From Henckelia pumila (taxonomy: Eukaryota > Streptophyta > Magnoliopsida > Lamiales > Gesneriaceae): a stretch of DNA of 64,000 nt. The position numbers and the translations under genes were made by a program. Shown piece after piece: positions 23,360 to 35,200 of this stretch. The stretch covers positions 147,016,861 through 147,080,860 of the forward strand of contig NC_133122.1 in assembly GCF_033568475.1 (NCBI RefSeq), written 5' to 3'. The number at the start of each line of letters is the position of its first letter. The first letter of the stretch is position 1. Below the pieces are notes generated by a model. The model made no database searches. It was not told where the DNA came from and saw only the letters and a list, made by a program, of their open reading frames with translations.

Positions 23360-24845
23360 ATTCATTTACATCCTCATCTGAAAGTTAATATATTTATAGA
23401 ATTTTTTTTAAAAAAAATGTCTAGCTAGCTTTGACTTTTGTTGACATAGTGTACTACCTAATTAAATTGAGTTTATAATCTATCAATACTCTTAATTGGG
23501 TTTTTTTTTTTTTTTTTTATTGGTGCTTTTTGTCTTCTTTTCAAGTTTTTACTACAACTCGAGAGACGTGCGTGGGTTCATATATGATTCATTCCATGGT
23601 CATGCTTTGTCAAAATTCCTGCCCCCAGTATCATACTTTTGACTTCTTTCACATATTTGGTGAATCTTTTGTCATGTTCCTTTTTTTTTTTGTCGGACCA
23701 AAAAGCCGTCATAGTTCATTTATTAGTCCTAATGATTCATATGTACATATGCATAGATATAAAAGAAAATAGACCTAAATTTACATAAAATACACATATT
23801 CCAGAAAGGGAGAGATTGATCATAAAATCAAATCAGGATCCTATATAAAATATTAAAATTAACGAACACGTCTATCCCATAATCGAAGAGAGATAATTCC
23901 AAAACCAGTTTCCTAAATTCGCTTATTATTTGTGGATATAAGGATTTTAAATCCATGAATTTCGATTATAGTTTTATTATCAATAATAAAATAATAAATC
24001 AAATCTTAGATTCATGTTCTACGTGTATTTAAATATTAGTTATATAAAGTAGAATAAATTTCAAATGATACTATTATTGGGTGAACTTGAAATTCATCCC
24101 AATTAACATTAAATAATGTATATATGAACATGAAAAATGTGTATTTAAATTTTATGATGTTAGTTCTCTAAACAACAAAAATATATTTGAATTTTCCAAT
24201 ACAAATGCAACCTTAGCTTTTTGTTGGAATTTTTTGGGGCCATAACTGTAATTATAAATGTTTGAATGTCATCAATTAAATAAGTCATAAATTGATGTGG
24301 TCTAATTTAGAATTAAAGAATTGACTTAAGAAATTAATTGTCATGATATTATTGTGTTGATATCATATATGATTTTTCTGATTCGTTGAAGGGCCAAACT
24401 AGAAATAGTGAAAATTTGTTTTTTTTTTAATAATGAAAATTTGTTTAATTATAAAAGAGGTTATGATCCCAATTTTACATAACGACGAATATGTTTTGTT
24501 TTCCATCGACATAATTAACTGTCTGGTTAGAAGGAAAAACTACAAGATTGAAGATCGCTCATAATCGTTCACAAATCATGGATTCTGGTACGATTCCGCA
24601 ATTCTGATTATTATTAGAGTGATTTATTGAGAATTGGATAGAGTTCATGGATTTTTTCTGTTTGAAATATTGAATGCAATTGTTTTCTTCAGTTTTGACA
24701 TTTAAGTTCGTAAAAATGTGATATTAGAGTAATAATAATTTACTACACCAGTACCAGATTTTGACAAATGTTGTTGAAACCGGTAACTCCCACGAGAATG
24801 GACTAAATGTTAACAGTTAAATAATAATTTATTACACCAATACTA

Positions 24846-24907
<62 letters not shown>

Positions 24908-25678
24908 GATAAAAACCAATACTAGATCAACCAACTATATAGACGGATATTTATATATCGAATTTAGAATTTCCCCATCGAAGGAGGTGATATAAGTTTT
25001 TCTAGATGCACGATGCCATTATAAAGTTTAACCTTGGTTAAAAATAATATTATACAAGCTGATCATAACTTTGTAAATCAAACTTTTGGCATATTCAACA
25101 ATATTAATGTAATTGTCCCTTAGCATTAATCAACGTTAATCACCCAACAAAAATTAATATTTTCACATTCTTGAAAACTCTTAGTTGTCAAATGAATAAA
25201 GTGTCGATACGAACAAACAATCTAAAAAAAATTTAATAATAAACGATCGATAATAATAAAATAATAACCTATATCAATCAAATATAAGCGTCTCAAATCC
25301 CATAGATATTATTATTTATTAATTTTTACAAGTAAAAAGTAGGTGCTCTAATTTTTTTAACTTATCATACAACAGTTGTACGATTCCCATACATGCAAAC
25401 CCTTTTTTCCTCTAATTGATCATTTTAATTTTTGACAGCTTGGTCTCCTACTTTTGTTTTGCACTATGCTTCTTTACACTCAAATGTTAAAAAGTTGAGA
25501 TTCCACTGTTTCTATTTGATGATCTCTTGGTTGTATAACTTTTTATAAAGCATCAACATCAACAATCAATCCACAAAAAAAAAAAAAAAATTTAAAAAGA
25601 TTTAAAAAAAACAAATTATGAAAAATTCAAAAAAAAAAATCCCTTAATATACAGTCTGTCCAAGTTGTTCCACACTTA
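23360..25678. other. AT-rich intergenic region, no gene seen
   Basis: There are poly-T and poly-A runs (about 23502-23520, 25576-25590), a long TA microsatellite and no coding-like frame. The short frames here lack homology and codon structure. Confidence 0.6.
24848..24905. repeat. (TA)n microsatellite
   Basis: About 29 uninterrupted TA dinucleotides. The length is likely to vary between individuals. Confidence 0.95.
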
Positions 25679-25690
25679 ATATATATATAA
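25679..25690 (+). promoter_or_regulatory. TATA box of the small secreted-protein gene
   Basis: ATATATATATAA lies about 58 bp before the ATG at 25748, a normal distance for a short 5' UTR of roughly 25-30 nt. An A-rich stretch precedes it. Confidence 0.55.
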
Positions 25691-25747
25691 ACCTTGTTCC
25701 ATCAAAATAACTCACCCTAGAGCTTATCCAACAAAACTACACTAACC

Positions 25748-26191
25748 ATGAGAACCCACTTAATTTCATGGTTCATGATCTTCACCTTGCTTTCACAACT
25801 AATAGCGGCCATAGCTTTCGATCCAAGAAAGTCGAAGTCCGTCGAAACAGGTAAATATACAAGTTTATTATCAATTATCTGATCATACTATTAATTTCTT
25901 ACAGTTAATTATCTATATATATATGTGAAATTTGTTTTGGTATTTTGGGCAGATGCTACAAATTTTCATGTGGGCAAATTAAGCGCGGATATTAATGGGA
26001 AGTATGAAAATGCACAAGGCTTAGGAGTGGAAGTAGTTCATGCAAAGACAGGGACTCAAGGGGGCTCAAATGTCTACAAGAAGCCACCAAAAAGTAACAC
26101 AAGCTGCCATGGATGTTTGCCTGCAAATCTTGCTCAAAGTGTGGCCTTCTGTGCAGGGATTGTTGCCATTTGGCTCTTTCCGTTGGCTTGA
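25748..26191 (+). CDS. Small secreted, probably GPI-anchored protein of unknown function
   Basis: There are two exons, 25748-25850 and 25953-26191, with GT-AG borders (acceptor TTGGGCAG) and a phase-1 junction, giving about 113 residues. The N-terminus is a clear signal peptide (hydrophobic WFMIFTLLSQLIAAIA, likely cut near Ala23). The middle is hydrophilic with two K/G-rich stretches and a KKPPKSNTS segment. The C-terminus is a hydrophobic tail ending WLFPLA, the pattern of a GPI-attachment signal, preceded by CHGC. There is a TATA box upstream. I do not recognise the family. A single C-terminal transmembrane anchor is the alternative. Confidence 0.72.
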
Positions 26192-28253
26192 AAAAAGTAT
26201 TTAATTTATTCACTTTGTTGTATCAAATTGTTCTACAAGTGACCAAATTAACTTGATTTGTGTTAGATGCTAAAACAATTTGGTTTCTCATTTACATACA
26301 AAGTTATTAAAATTGCAATTTTAGTACTGTAAGTTGACATATTTTTTGTTTTAATACTTATAACTTTTCAAGGTTTGGTTATAGTCTAGTAACTTGGATT
26401 TTTTAGGATTTTGGTTCTTTTTTTCATCAATATTACTTATTTGACACCCATACTTTTCTATATGGCTCATTTGACAAAAATTAACACATGTTACACAAAT
26501 TAAAATCCATTACGCAAAAATAAAAGGAAAATGAGAAACCCAATGGCCACCTGATATAATTTATGAAGGATCTATTGGGTATAAATTTATTGTCTATTCA
26601 TTGAAAAGAGATTGAAAAATAATTGGAGGAAAACTTACCTTTTTTTTAATGCAAAATATACCCTTTAAATTTTCCATCCACAATTATTTTTCAATCACCA
26701 TTTTTTTACTCGCAACCATCGTGTTATCTTTCAGGTCACATGGAGAAATACCGGATAATTATTTTCCAACCTCACTTTTTTTTTTAACCTGTTCTCCAAA
26801 ACAGGGGAAATATTTTTACGGTGTCAGTTCAAACTTCACCTAATAAACCCATTTTTTTTTTAATCTTTTCTTTCCAAATATTTTGCTTTCCCGTTATTTC
26901 TAAAGCTCCCAAACAAAGCCTATTAGGGTTCTTGTTCCAATTGATAATCAAGCCTCTATTCTTCTTGCCGTTCACAATTCCAGTTTATTAGCAAAAGAAA
27001 ATCGGCTTATCAAGCAAAAATTCGAATATACAAAGGTAGTACAGACCAAAACAATCATCTCCGCTAATCGCACCCACTGCTACTTTTGCCTCTTTTTTGT
27101 TGCTTTTCGTCGTATCCATATCTTTTTTTTTAATTAATTATTTTCGTTTCTCTTTATTTTGTTTATAATTTGTTTTCTGTTTGTTTTTGCGGTTTACCTC
27201 TGGACTGGCGACTGCTGAAGTCGATGGTAATTTTGTGGGATATGGTGCTGTGGACTTTAAATGTGCTGAAAATTCCTTATGTTCTTCTCGTGGTTCCAAA
27301 TTATTGATGTTCCCCTGTGGTGATTTGCCGATTGTTGAATTTGTCACTCTTCTGTTCCGTTCCAGAAAAGATTTTTGAATTTCCGTATTTCTTTCAACTT
27401 TTGTTAATCAATGAAATCTTTATATAGGCTGGCTGAGATAAGTGAAATTTCTGAAATTGATAGACTATGCTGAATTACTTTGAGGAAACTTATTGATTTT
27501 TCTTTCTTCTGGCATTAATATTGCTAGTATTTTATGAAAAAAGTGCGTATTTATTGCACCTTTCATATGCGTTGAGCCTTCAACTGAGTGCAAGGTGGTG
27601 AATATCATCCAAATTTTTTATAGTACTGGCTGGGACATGATGCTTCGAATTTTCCTTAGTCACTCTTCAGCTTATTGTCTGGTGACAGTAAATTTAGAAG
27701 TAAGATGAATTGAATAACTTCTGGTGTTTTAACAGATGCAAGTTTTGTTTCTTGATGTGAACGTCATCGCCTCAATCAGTACATACGTCTTGAGCGGCTC
27801 TTGGCCGCCACTATTTTGAGGGAAGAAAGATAAAATCTTGATTAAGTCTAATGAACCTCTCCCTCTATCTGTAGTCATTATGGTTTTTATGGTTATAAGT
27901 TTATTTAGGACAAAGTTCTCGGTCCACTTTCTCTAAGTCTACTGGCTATAGATGCATATTATCCATGTCACAATAATTGGTTTTGCGTATTTAATATCTA
28001 AATCCACAACGGTTTTGCTTTCACATGCAACACATTTTTGAAATTGTGATTTTTGCAGCATTTATCGAAACCTATTCAGTATGAGGAAAATATAAATTTC
28101 AAGGAAAGTCTGTAGAGTTTTAATAATTCAAGGCCTTTCGAATCTAGTACTCCCTGTTAATTACTTGGAATGTGAGTATCATATCCATTTCCTTGTGATG
28201 TTAATTTGTTTGAACCAATCATATCTGGTTATGATTCAGTTGAAGTGGTCACC
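26192..28253 (+). other. Intergenic DNA and probable 5' UTR/leader intron of AE7
   Basis: There is AT-rich DNA to about 26850, including a diverged repeat near 26330-26420. A likely AE7 leader follows: AAAG|GTAGTA near 27035 is a candidate leader donor, and TGATTCAG at 28239 is a strong acceptor 14 bases before the ATG. The leader exon boundaries are inferred, not certain. Confidence 0.4.
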
Positions 28254-31215
28254 ATGGTCTCGGAATTGATAAACGCCAACCCTACTGTTTATGAGAAAAA
28301 GGAACGTCGAGCTCGAATCCCACCAGTTGATCTGGATGAATACGCCGTTGAACCGATTGACCAACAAGAAATATTTGATATCCTTTTATTTAATGTAGAT
28401 TTAATTCTTTGGCCCACTGAGCTTTGTTCTAGTATCGATTTGTTTTAAGAATTTGATTTTGGGGGAGCTTTTGGCTGCTTGTAGGGTGTCAAGTTTTTTA
28501 GCCATCTCATAAATATTAAGACACCTCTTGCCTAGAACGTTGTGCCTAAAGCTCTTCTTGATAGACCCATGCATGTTTCACACTTGAGCTTTCTGTTGTG
28601 GCCATCCAAAGAGCTGCTAATATTGATGATCAATGTGTACAAGTTAGTAGTTTAATTCTATGTACATTAGGTGCCCATAGATTGAGTATTACCATCTGGT
28701 TATCAAGAAGTTTGCTTTTTCAAGACACGTGTTGATTTTCAGAAATTTTTTTAATGAAATTATGTTCAGCGAAGATCCTGTTAGTGAGAAAAGGGTTTTT
28801 TTTGTCCCTTTTGGATTCCTTTTCTCCCCAATTCACTAATGTGAGTTGATAAACTTTTTAGTAAATGTTGAACACCACAATATGAAATGAGATTGTTTTG
28901 TGTCCATGGTGTGGAAATTTTGTACTTCTTAATGTTCACACATCATATTAGAGACATAAAAGATCCAGAGCACCCTCATTCTTTGGAGGAGTTGAAGGTT
29001 GTAACAGAAGATTCAATTGAGGTGGATGACAAGCAGAGCTACTTAAGGTAGAAATTCATTTTTTGTTCTGTTTTTTTGCTTTGGTATTGCTATTCTTTTT
29101 CAATCTCATTAAAAAGGGGTTTTCTTCAGGGTCACATTTACTCCAACGGTCGAGTATTGCAGCATGGTCTCGGTAATTGGCTTATGCTTGCGGGTTAAAC
29201 TCATGCGATGTTTGCCGCCTCGATACAAAGTAAGCCTCCATAATTCATTGTTTGGTCCTTATTGATGAATGAGTGGGTGCACAATCATTATTTGTATTTC
29301 GCGATGCCATTCATATGTCGGTTTATGTTTTTAGAAATTGATGTCGAACTTAACTTCGCACATGCAGTTAGGTACATGAAGAAGGAATTTACCCAATAAC
29401 ATACTTGAATCATTACACTATTTTCGAGAATCCTTGTTCTTAAAATTTGAGGCTGCTTCTTAAATCATTATGTTATGATATGGGATTTAATTTGGAGCAG
29501 CACTCCATTCTTTGCTGCAAAGTTTATGTATGACCAGATGTCTTTACAAGCTTCGTTGCATGTCTTTAATTTCTACTGAAAGATGTTGCTGTTCTGGCAT
29601 GTTAAAAAACATTTTACTTTTAGGTTAGCTGTGTATTGTGCCATTCTCAGTTTATCTATCAGTCAATGACTCAATTGGTTTCTGGCTGTTCCTTTATTTA
29701 AAATTTTTCCAGGGTAGCTTTTTCCTTTTTCTTGGGGAAGGTATTTTAGAATCCTTTTTTCCCATGATGCAAGATTATTGAAACCCAGGATAGCCAAAAT
29801 ATTCCCTGTATTTGTTAGTAGTTTCTATTGAGCATTTTTATTGAAATAAAACTTCTACTGAGCATTTTCTATTTTTCCTTGATTGTTTTTCTGACATGTA
29901 GCAAGAAATGCATGTGCTGCCTTAAAACATGTTTCAATGACCAGAATTTTATGTTTTTTCTTTAAGCGTGCGATAGTTGAATTTTAAGACATTATTTGCT
30001 GTTTCAGTTTCCTTTTCTAGTTGGTTTTATTTCACCCAAGTTGTTTCAGAACGGGAAAAAAGAAGAGATTTTCTCACAGCTTGCTCATACTGCTGGTCTC
30101 CAACTTGAGGAATTTTCTCTTCTAAAACATGGTTTAAAATTTTCAGCAACTAAAAAACCGTGTGCGGGGTTTCTTCTTTATTCATGTTAACAATGACGAA
30201 TGGGCTTTGTTGGCGTGAGTGTAAGTATAGATTGATTGAAGTTAGTTATGACATGGAAAGTTATTTGATTCTCTTGACAATGATAATGCTGGAAGTTTGC
30301 AACCGATTTTAATGCTATTTACTTTTCCAATCAAACTTGTAGAAAATGTGTTTTTTTAACTTTGGTAATTTCAACCCTCAAACGCTTGTGATTATTGTTT
30401 GCTGCATTCAATTGTCAATTCATCATGATCTCTAAAACTAATGGCAGTGTCACTTTATTATGTTTCGCAGGTGGACATCAGAGTAGCACCTGGTACCCAT
30501 GCCACAGAAGCTGCAGGTCGCTCTCTCTCTCTATCTCCATTTGAGTGTGTGTGTGTGTGTGTGTGTGTTTTTGTTTTTTTTTTTTTTTGTGGTGGAGCTT
30601 TTGCTGGGGCTACACCTAGAGAACTTCGACTCCATGGTTAAAACGATTGGATCTTGTGGGTCCCACTACTTATTTGAGCATCTAAAATGGTACATTTTGC
30701 CACACTAACATGAGGATTGCTTCCCACATAGCATAGAAAATCTTGGGGTTGGCTGGAGGAGCATTGTGTAATTCTTTGAAAATTCAATATTCGGCACCAT
30801 TAAACATCCTTTCATGATAAGCTTTTAACTTTTAAACCGATACCCAATAAGAATTTATAAAAATTCTGCTGTAGCTTCAATTATTTGGCAATCCCACCAT
30901 TGTTTTGCATCGTATACACGTATTAGCTGCTGGTTTCATCTTTCTTCGCTTAAAGGTGTAAATCTGTCGTATGACTCGTATTGGCCACCATCTTTGGCTT
31001 AAGTTATGGTGCAGTTATTATTCAAATAAAATAGATTAAGCACAATTATTTGATGCTTGCCATTTTTCAATTCTTGGAATATTTATCCAACCTCAGTTTC
31101 TTTGTTCGCAGTGAATAAACAGCTGAACGATAAAGAACGTGTTGCTGCAGCTTTGGAAAATCCCCACGTCGTTGGAATGGTTGAGGAATGCTTGGCACCA
31201 TCTTATGAATATTGA
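28254..31215 (+). CDS. AE7: AE7, MIP18-family cytosolic Fe-S cluster assembly factor
   Basis: Five exons join in one frame of 159 residues: 28254-28377, 28942-29047, 29130-29229, 30471-30516, 31112-31215. The start context CACCATGG is strong. The protein has the family's conserved [25 protein letters not shown] block (across exons 1-2), the PTVE-Y-C-S segment with its conserved cysteine in exon 3, and [15 protein letters not shown] then [17 protein letters not shown] at the end. In Arabidopsis, AE7 acts with CIA1 and MET18 to deliver 4Fe-4S clusters to nuclear and cytosolic proteins; this is known for the family, not shown here. Two features are odd: intron 1 is AT-AC, and the usually conserved His before Cys is Tyr. 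Length is normal (about 157 residues in Arabidopsis). Confidence 0.93.
28378..28941 (+). other. U12-type AT-AC intron in AE7
   Basis: The only in-frame way to join exons 1 and 2 gives the donor ATATCCTTTT and acceptor CAC. The donor matches the U12 consensus ATATCCTT exactly. TTCTTAAT at 28926-28933, about 10 nt before the acceptor, matches the U12 branch-site pattern closely. A GT-AG alternative that keeps the frame was not found. Confidence 0.85.
30546..30590 (+). repeat. (GT)n plus poly-T in AE7 intron 4
   Basis: About eleven GT repeats are followed by TTTTTGTTTT and a T run, 30 bases past the exon 4 donor. Confidence 0.9.
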
Positions 31216-31584
31216 TGAATTTTTGCAAAGCTACATGATTCATGTTTTCTTAGTCATGAAAAGGTTGTTTCATATTTATGTACAAAATAAACACTTGGAT
31301 TGCTATTTGTTAATTCATGCTTACTTTGGTCGGTGGTGAAAACTCGATTTTGTCGACAGACTGCACATCAATCTTATTAGTTTCACATATGAATGAAAGG
31401 ATGCACCATGAGATTTTTTGATAGTATACAAGATAGTAGGATGCACTATGCATTTCACATCTGATCATTGCCGTCGTAAACATAACACCCGAGATGCTGA
31501 CAAGGGTACTCAGATTTAGACGAGCAAAATATGGTTTTTGAAAAAACTTTCTATGTAAACTAAAAAAATACTCGATAGCCCTAA

Positions 31585-32144
31585 GAGCATGCCCAACGGG
31601 CGAGGAATGCTCGAGGAAGTGCATCTTCTTCGTCCGTTTTGATTCCTCTCTCCTCCTAAGGGTGAGGATTTCCCACGTGCGAGATGGAGCAAGAAATCGA
31701 ATCATGGAGAAATATGTTAACGATTCAAGAGTGATTGACATTCAACATCAATATTACATGAAGATGCAAGATTCTTCGAAAAAATTCAATCAATAATTTT
31801 TTTCGTTCGTATTTCATTATATTTTAATAGGTAATTTTTTAAATTTCGTGTATTTTTATTTCATGTCTTTTGTTATTCCATGTATTTTTTTATTTTGTGT
31901 GCTTTTGTATTTCAAGTTTTAAATTTTAATGTGTGTATTTTTAATTTGTTATATTTATGTGCAATTTTATTATGTTTTTAAATAATAATTATTTAATGAA
32001 ATAAAAAAATAATATTTCAACATCACCACTACAACAACCACACAACTTTAAGAAAATACAATGAAGTTATCAACCCTAACATCATCGTATGGTCAAATCA
32101 TCAACTACACCACACTAACTTCCTCACATTGTCGAACATTGCTC
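31585..32144. mobile_element. MITE, probably Harbinger/Tourist-like (560 bp)
   Basis: The ends GAGCATGCCCAAC and (inverted) GAGCAATGTTCGAC are similar only at the tips. They are flanked by TAA (31582-31584 and 32145-32147), a 3-bp duplication typical of PIF/Harbinger. The inside is AT-rich. A second diverged copy is at about 48843-49400. It separates the 3' ends of AE7 and TAM41, and its right end is 78 bp from the TAM41 stop, so it may contribute to that gene's 3' UTR. The superfamily is inferred. Confidence 0.6.
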
Positions 32145-32221
32145 TAACAACTCGTTGCATTCCAACATTTTTTTATCTGAACCATTGTATTCCAACTTAT
32201 GAAGAAGCAAAAAAAGAGCCA

Positions 32222-35200
32222 CTACATCCAAGATTTGCAGGCCTTCAGCATTTTGCTTCCGAGGTATCTTACGCCATGAACGACGCCACCAGTCAACAGA
32301 CCAGCAACAACCTGTCTCGCACTGGAAACTGCAACTTTCCGTCTCAAAATCTTGCGAACGCATTCTGCAACCTCTTCCTTGAAATCGATCGCCACCGTCT
32401 GCGCCGTTCGATCTGCAGAAAGAAGCCTCCTTATCACATGAAATACTTTACGTTACCTTTTGTTTGGTTTTAGTCCTCTATAAACACATTTTTCATCCCC
32501 AGAATGAAACAAACACCATCACTTTATTTTTGGTTTTTTTTTTTCCTAATCAATTTCCACACATTTGAAGCATGTTTCTTACATGCAATTCAACTTTTTA
32601 ACCACTTCTCAAATATATAGTTTATTACTGTATTATACTTCAATCAAATATACTGATTTTATGGTTTTAAAATATCTAAAATTAATTGACATCCACACAA
32701 ATACAAATTCAAATTTATTTAACAATATTTACCAAACAAAATACTTATTAATATACTGTAAAAACTCTGAAAATAATACCAAACATTCTCCTTTTATTTT
32801 CCAAAACTACTTTATATTACGCGAAAACATTTTCCCAAAACATAAATAAAATCAAATACTGCATTCAATCTTGTGAAAATCGTAACAAATTAAAGATCTC
32901 GAGGAAATCAGACATGAAAATTCAACTCAAATGCATTGATTGAATTTGAGGATGTGGTAAAATTGTCATGCCAAATACTAATTAATTAAATTGTTTCTTA
33001 AAAGAGAGAGACATATATTTCATAGGAACCGACTGTCTGAGATGGTCAGAAATCATACCAGTTCCATCAATAATTTTATTTTCTCCAAGTTTAGAACCCA
33101 TGAGACCTCTGAGTTGCCAAGGAAGGGATGATACTAAGGAAGAAACAGTAGACAACTGGCAGTCCTGGTTTGACAAAGAAATAGATAAAATATGTTCACA
33201 GACACCATTACGTAATAACCTCCTAAAAAACCAATGAATTACATAAACTTTAAAAGCACACAAATTAATACACTTCAAATATTGTAAAAGTCTGATAAAA
33301 GTCATAACTCAAACTCATCAGACATTGATGTTTTCAACATGTCTCCTATTTTAAGGAGTTATGTCAATAACTCCTCAGTCCTCAATGCACCATTAACTTT
33401 CAAAATTCCAAGTTCTACATTCAATTATTTCCAAGCTCATACAACATGCACATACATAACAACTCAGTTTGATTAACAAGGGGATAGTAGGATAGTGAAG
33501 AGAAAATCAACTCTTAACCGTGAAAATTAGTTTTATAAACATATCTCAAAGATTTGTTTAACCTGCATTATATTTTTTTGTGCTGAAGATGAGAATCTAA
33601 GCAAGTCCTGGGCAGCATATTCTTCAAGCGTTGGTTTATACATAGTTTGGAATAAATTAAACTGTCCTTGTACAATCTTTTTCACCTGACAAATGGAAAC
33701 AAAAAAAAAAAGAATGTTTACATTATTTTAAGGTAGAAATGGTAACAGCTAAAATGATCTTTTATCTTTCATTATTCGCTAATGTAGCCATTTTTAGAAT
33801 AGCCACGGTGACAAACTCAACGAGACATGATAAAACTTCAAGAACACAACTTTAGATTAGGAGCTCTCTCTCAATTAATATTTAATTGATTATGATATAC
33901 TTATCCTCACTGTATGCTCATAAATTTTAATTGTTGGTTGAGATCAAAATAGCCTGCTAAAACTTTAATGCCTTGCAAGTGGAGGGCTTTTACCATCATT
34001 TATGTAGGACAATTAAATGTGTAGGATTGTATAGATGATTGAAGCGCTAGGGATGCAGTTTCATAAGCATAAGACATGCATGAAATCAAAGTTAAGTTCT
34101 CTTCGAAGTTGATTGTTAGTGTTTTCATCATTTTTACCTTGTTTTTATCCTCTGCAAAAAGCATTCGAATGTCCCCCGTGTATGAGAGACCACATATTTT
34201 GGCATATAATTCCTCCTGCATTTTTGACATATTATACAATAAATGCTTCATGATTTTCCTCACACCAGACAAAAAAATATATAAACGGTAATTGTGATGA
34301 AACCTCACTGAATTTTGAAGGTAAAAGGAGGAGAGCTGCAGAGGTTGCAGCCTTCAAATTTACGGAATTCAGTTCTGCTATACCCAAGGAATCCAAAATG
34401 ATATTAACCTGGAAAATAGAAATTTCTATGATGTCATATGGAAGATATGAATCTAATATGTGTGCCTCTATCTACCTAAAGAATACAACATATTGGGAAA
34501 AGTGGAACTAAAGTGATAAAATAAATGATTGCAAAAATAAAATAAATTAAAAGAATTAGTTAAATATGAATCGTCGACATATTTAATTGCTGTCATACGA
34601 TAATTCACGTAAACGAAAGTTTCATAATTTAACTATGGGAGAAGGCAGAAATGGTACACATACGACTGCACAATCAAATACAATCACAACAATATATCAA
34701 CCCACAAAATAATACAAGCACAGAGTTAGCACTTGAAGAAACAAAAGGAGATAAATGTTTGTTAGCTCAAATAGTCAAATTATAGCTCTCCATGCCATTG
34801 AAAACAATAATATTCTTCCTACAGAATATCCACAAGATACAATTGAGGCGTCCAGATCTAATCCTGTTTTTTTCCAAGTCTTTCAAACACATATTCTCTC
34901 CATTCCATCACTCTTCTTATTTCCTTCATACTCTTCATTGGCAGTGCCCCTTAAAACCCCACAAAATAAATCAAATCTAAAGCAAAAAAGCAACAAAAAT
35001 AATTGCAATGATAACAGAGTTCCAATTCTCAAATTTCTCTTCAACATGTAGCCTTTTGAGAGATACAAGATAGATATTTTTATTTCTTTGACCTAGCTTC
35101 ATCAATGAATTGCAAGAGTAATTTTCAAATTCATACTAGTGACAAATTTTTTTAAAAAGTCCAAATGTTTATAAGTTGTAATTCTTATAACCAAAATATT

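Noticed and set aside
26649-26843. 64-codon plus-strand frame
   Set aside because: It is a low-complexity hydrophobic frame in AT-rich DNA between genes, with no start context or homology.
29996-30190. 64-codon frame in AE7 intron 3
   Set aside because: The AE7 exons join in frame without it and it lacks homology.
30441-30708. 66- and 69-codon frames over AE7 exon 4
   Set aside because: They run through the GT repeat of intron 4; only 30471-30516 is coding.
31310-31741. 143-codon minus-strand frame
   Set aside because: It spans the AE7 3' flank and the MITE end, with no domain and no splice or codon support.
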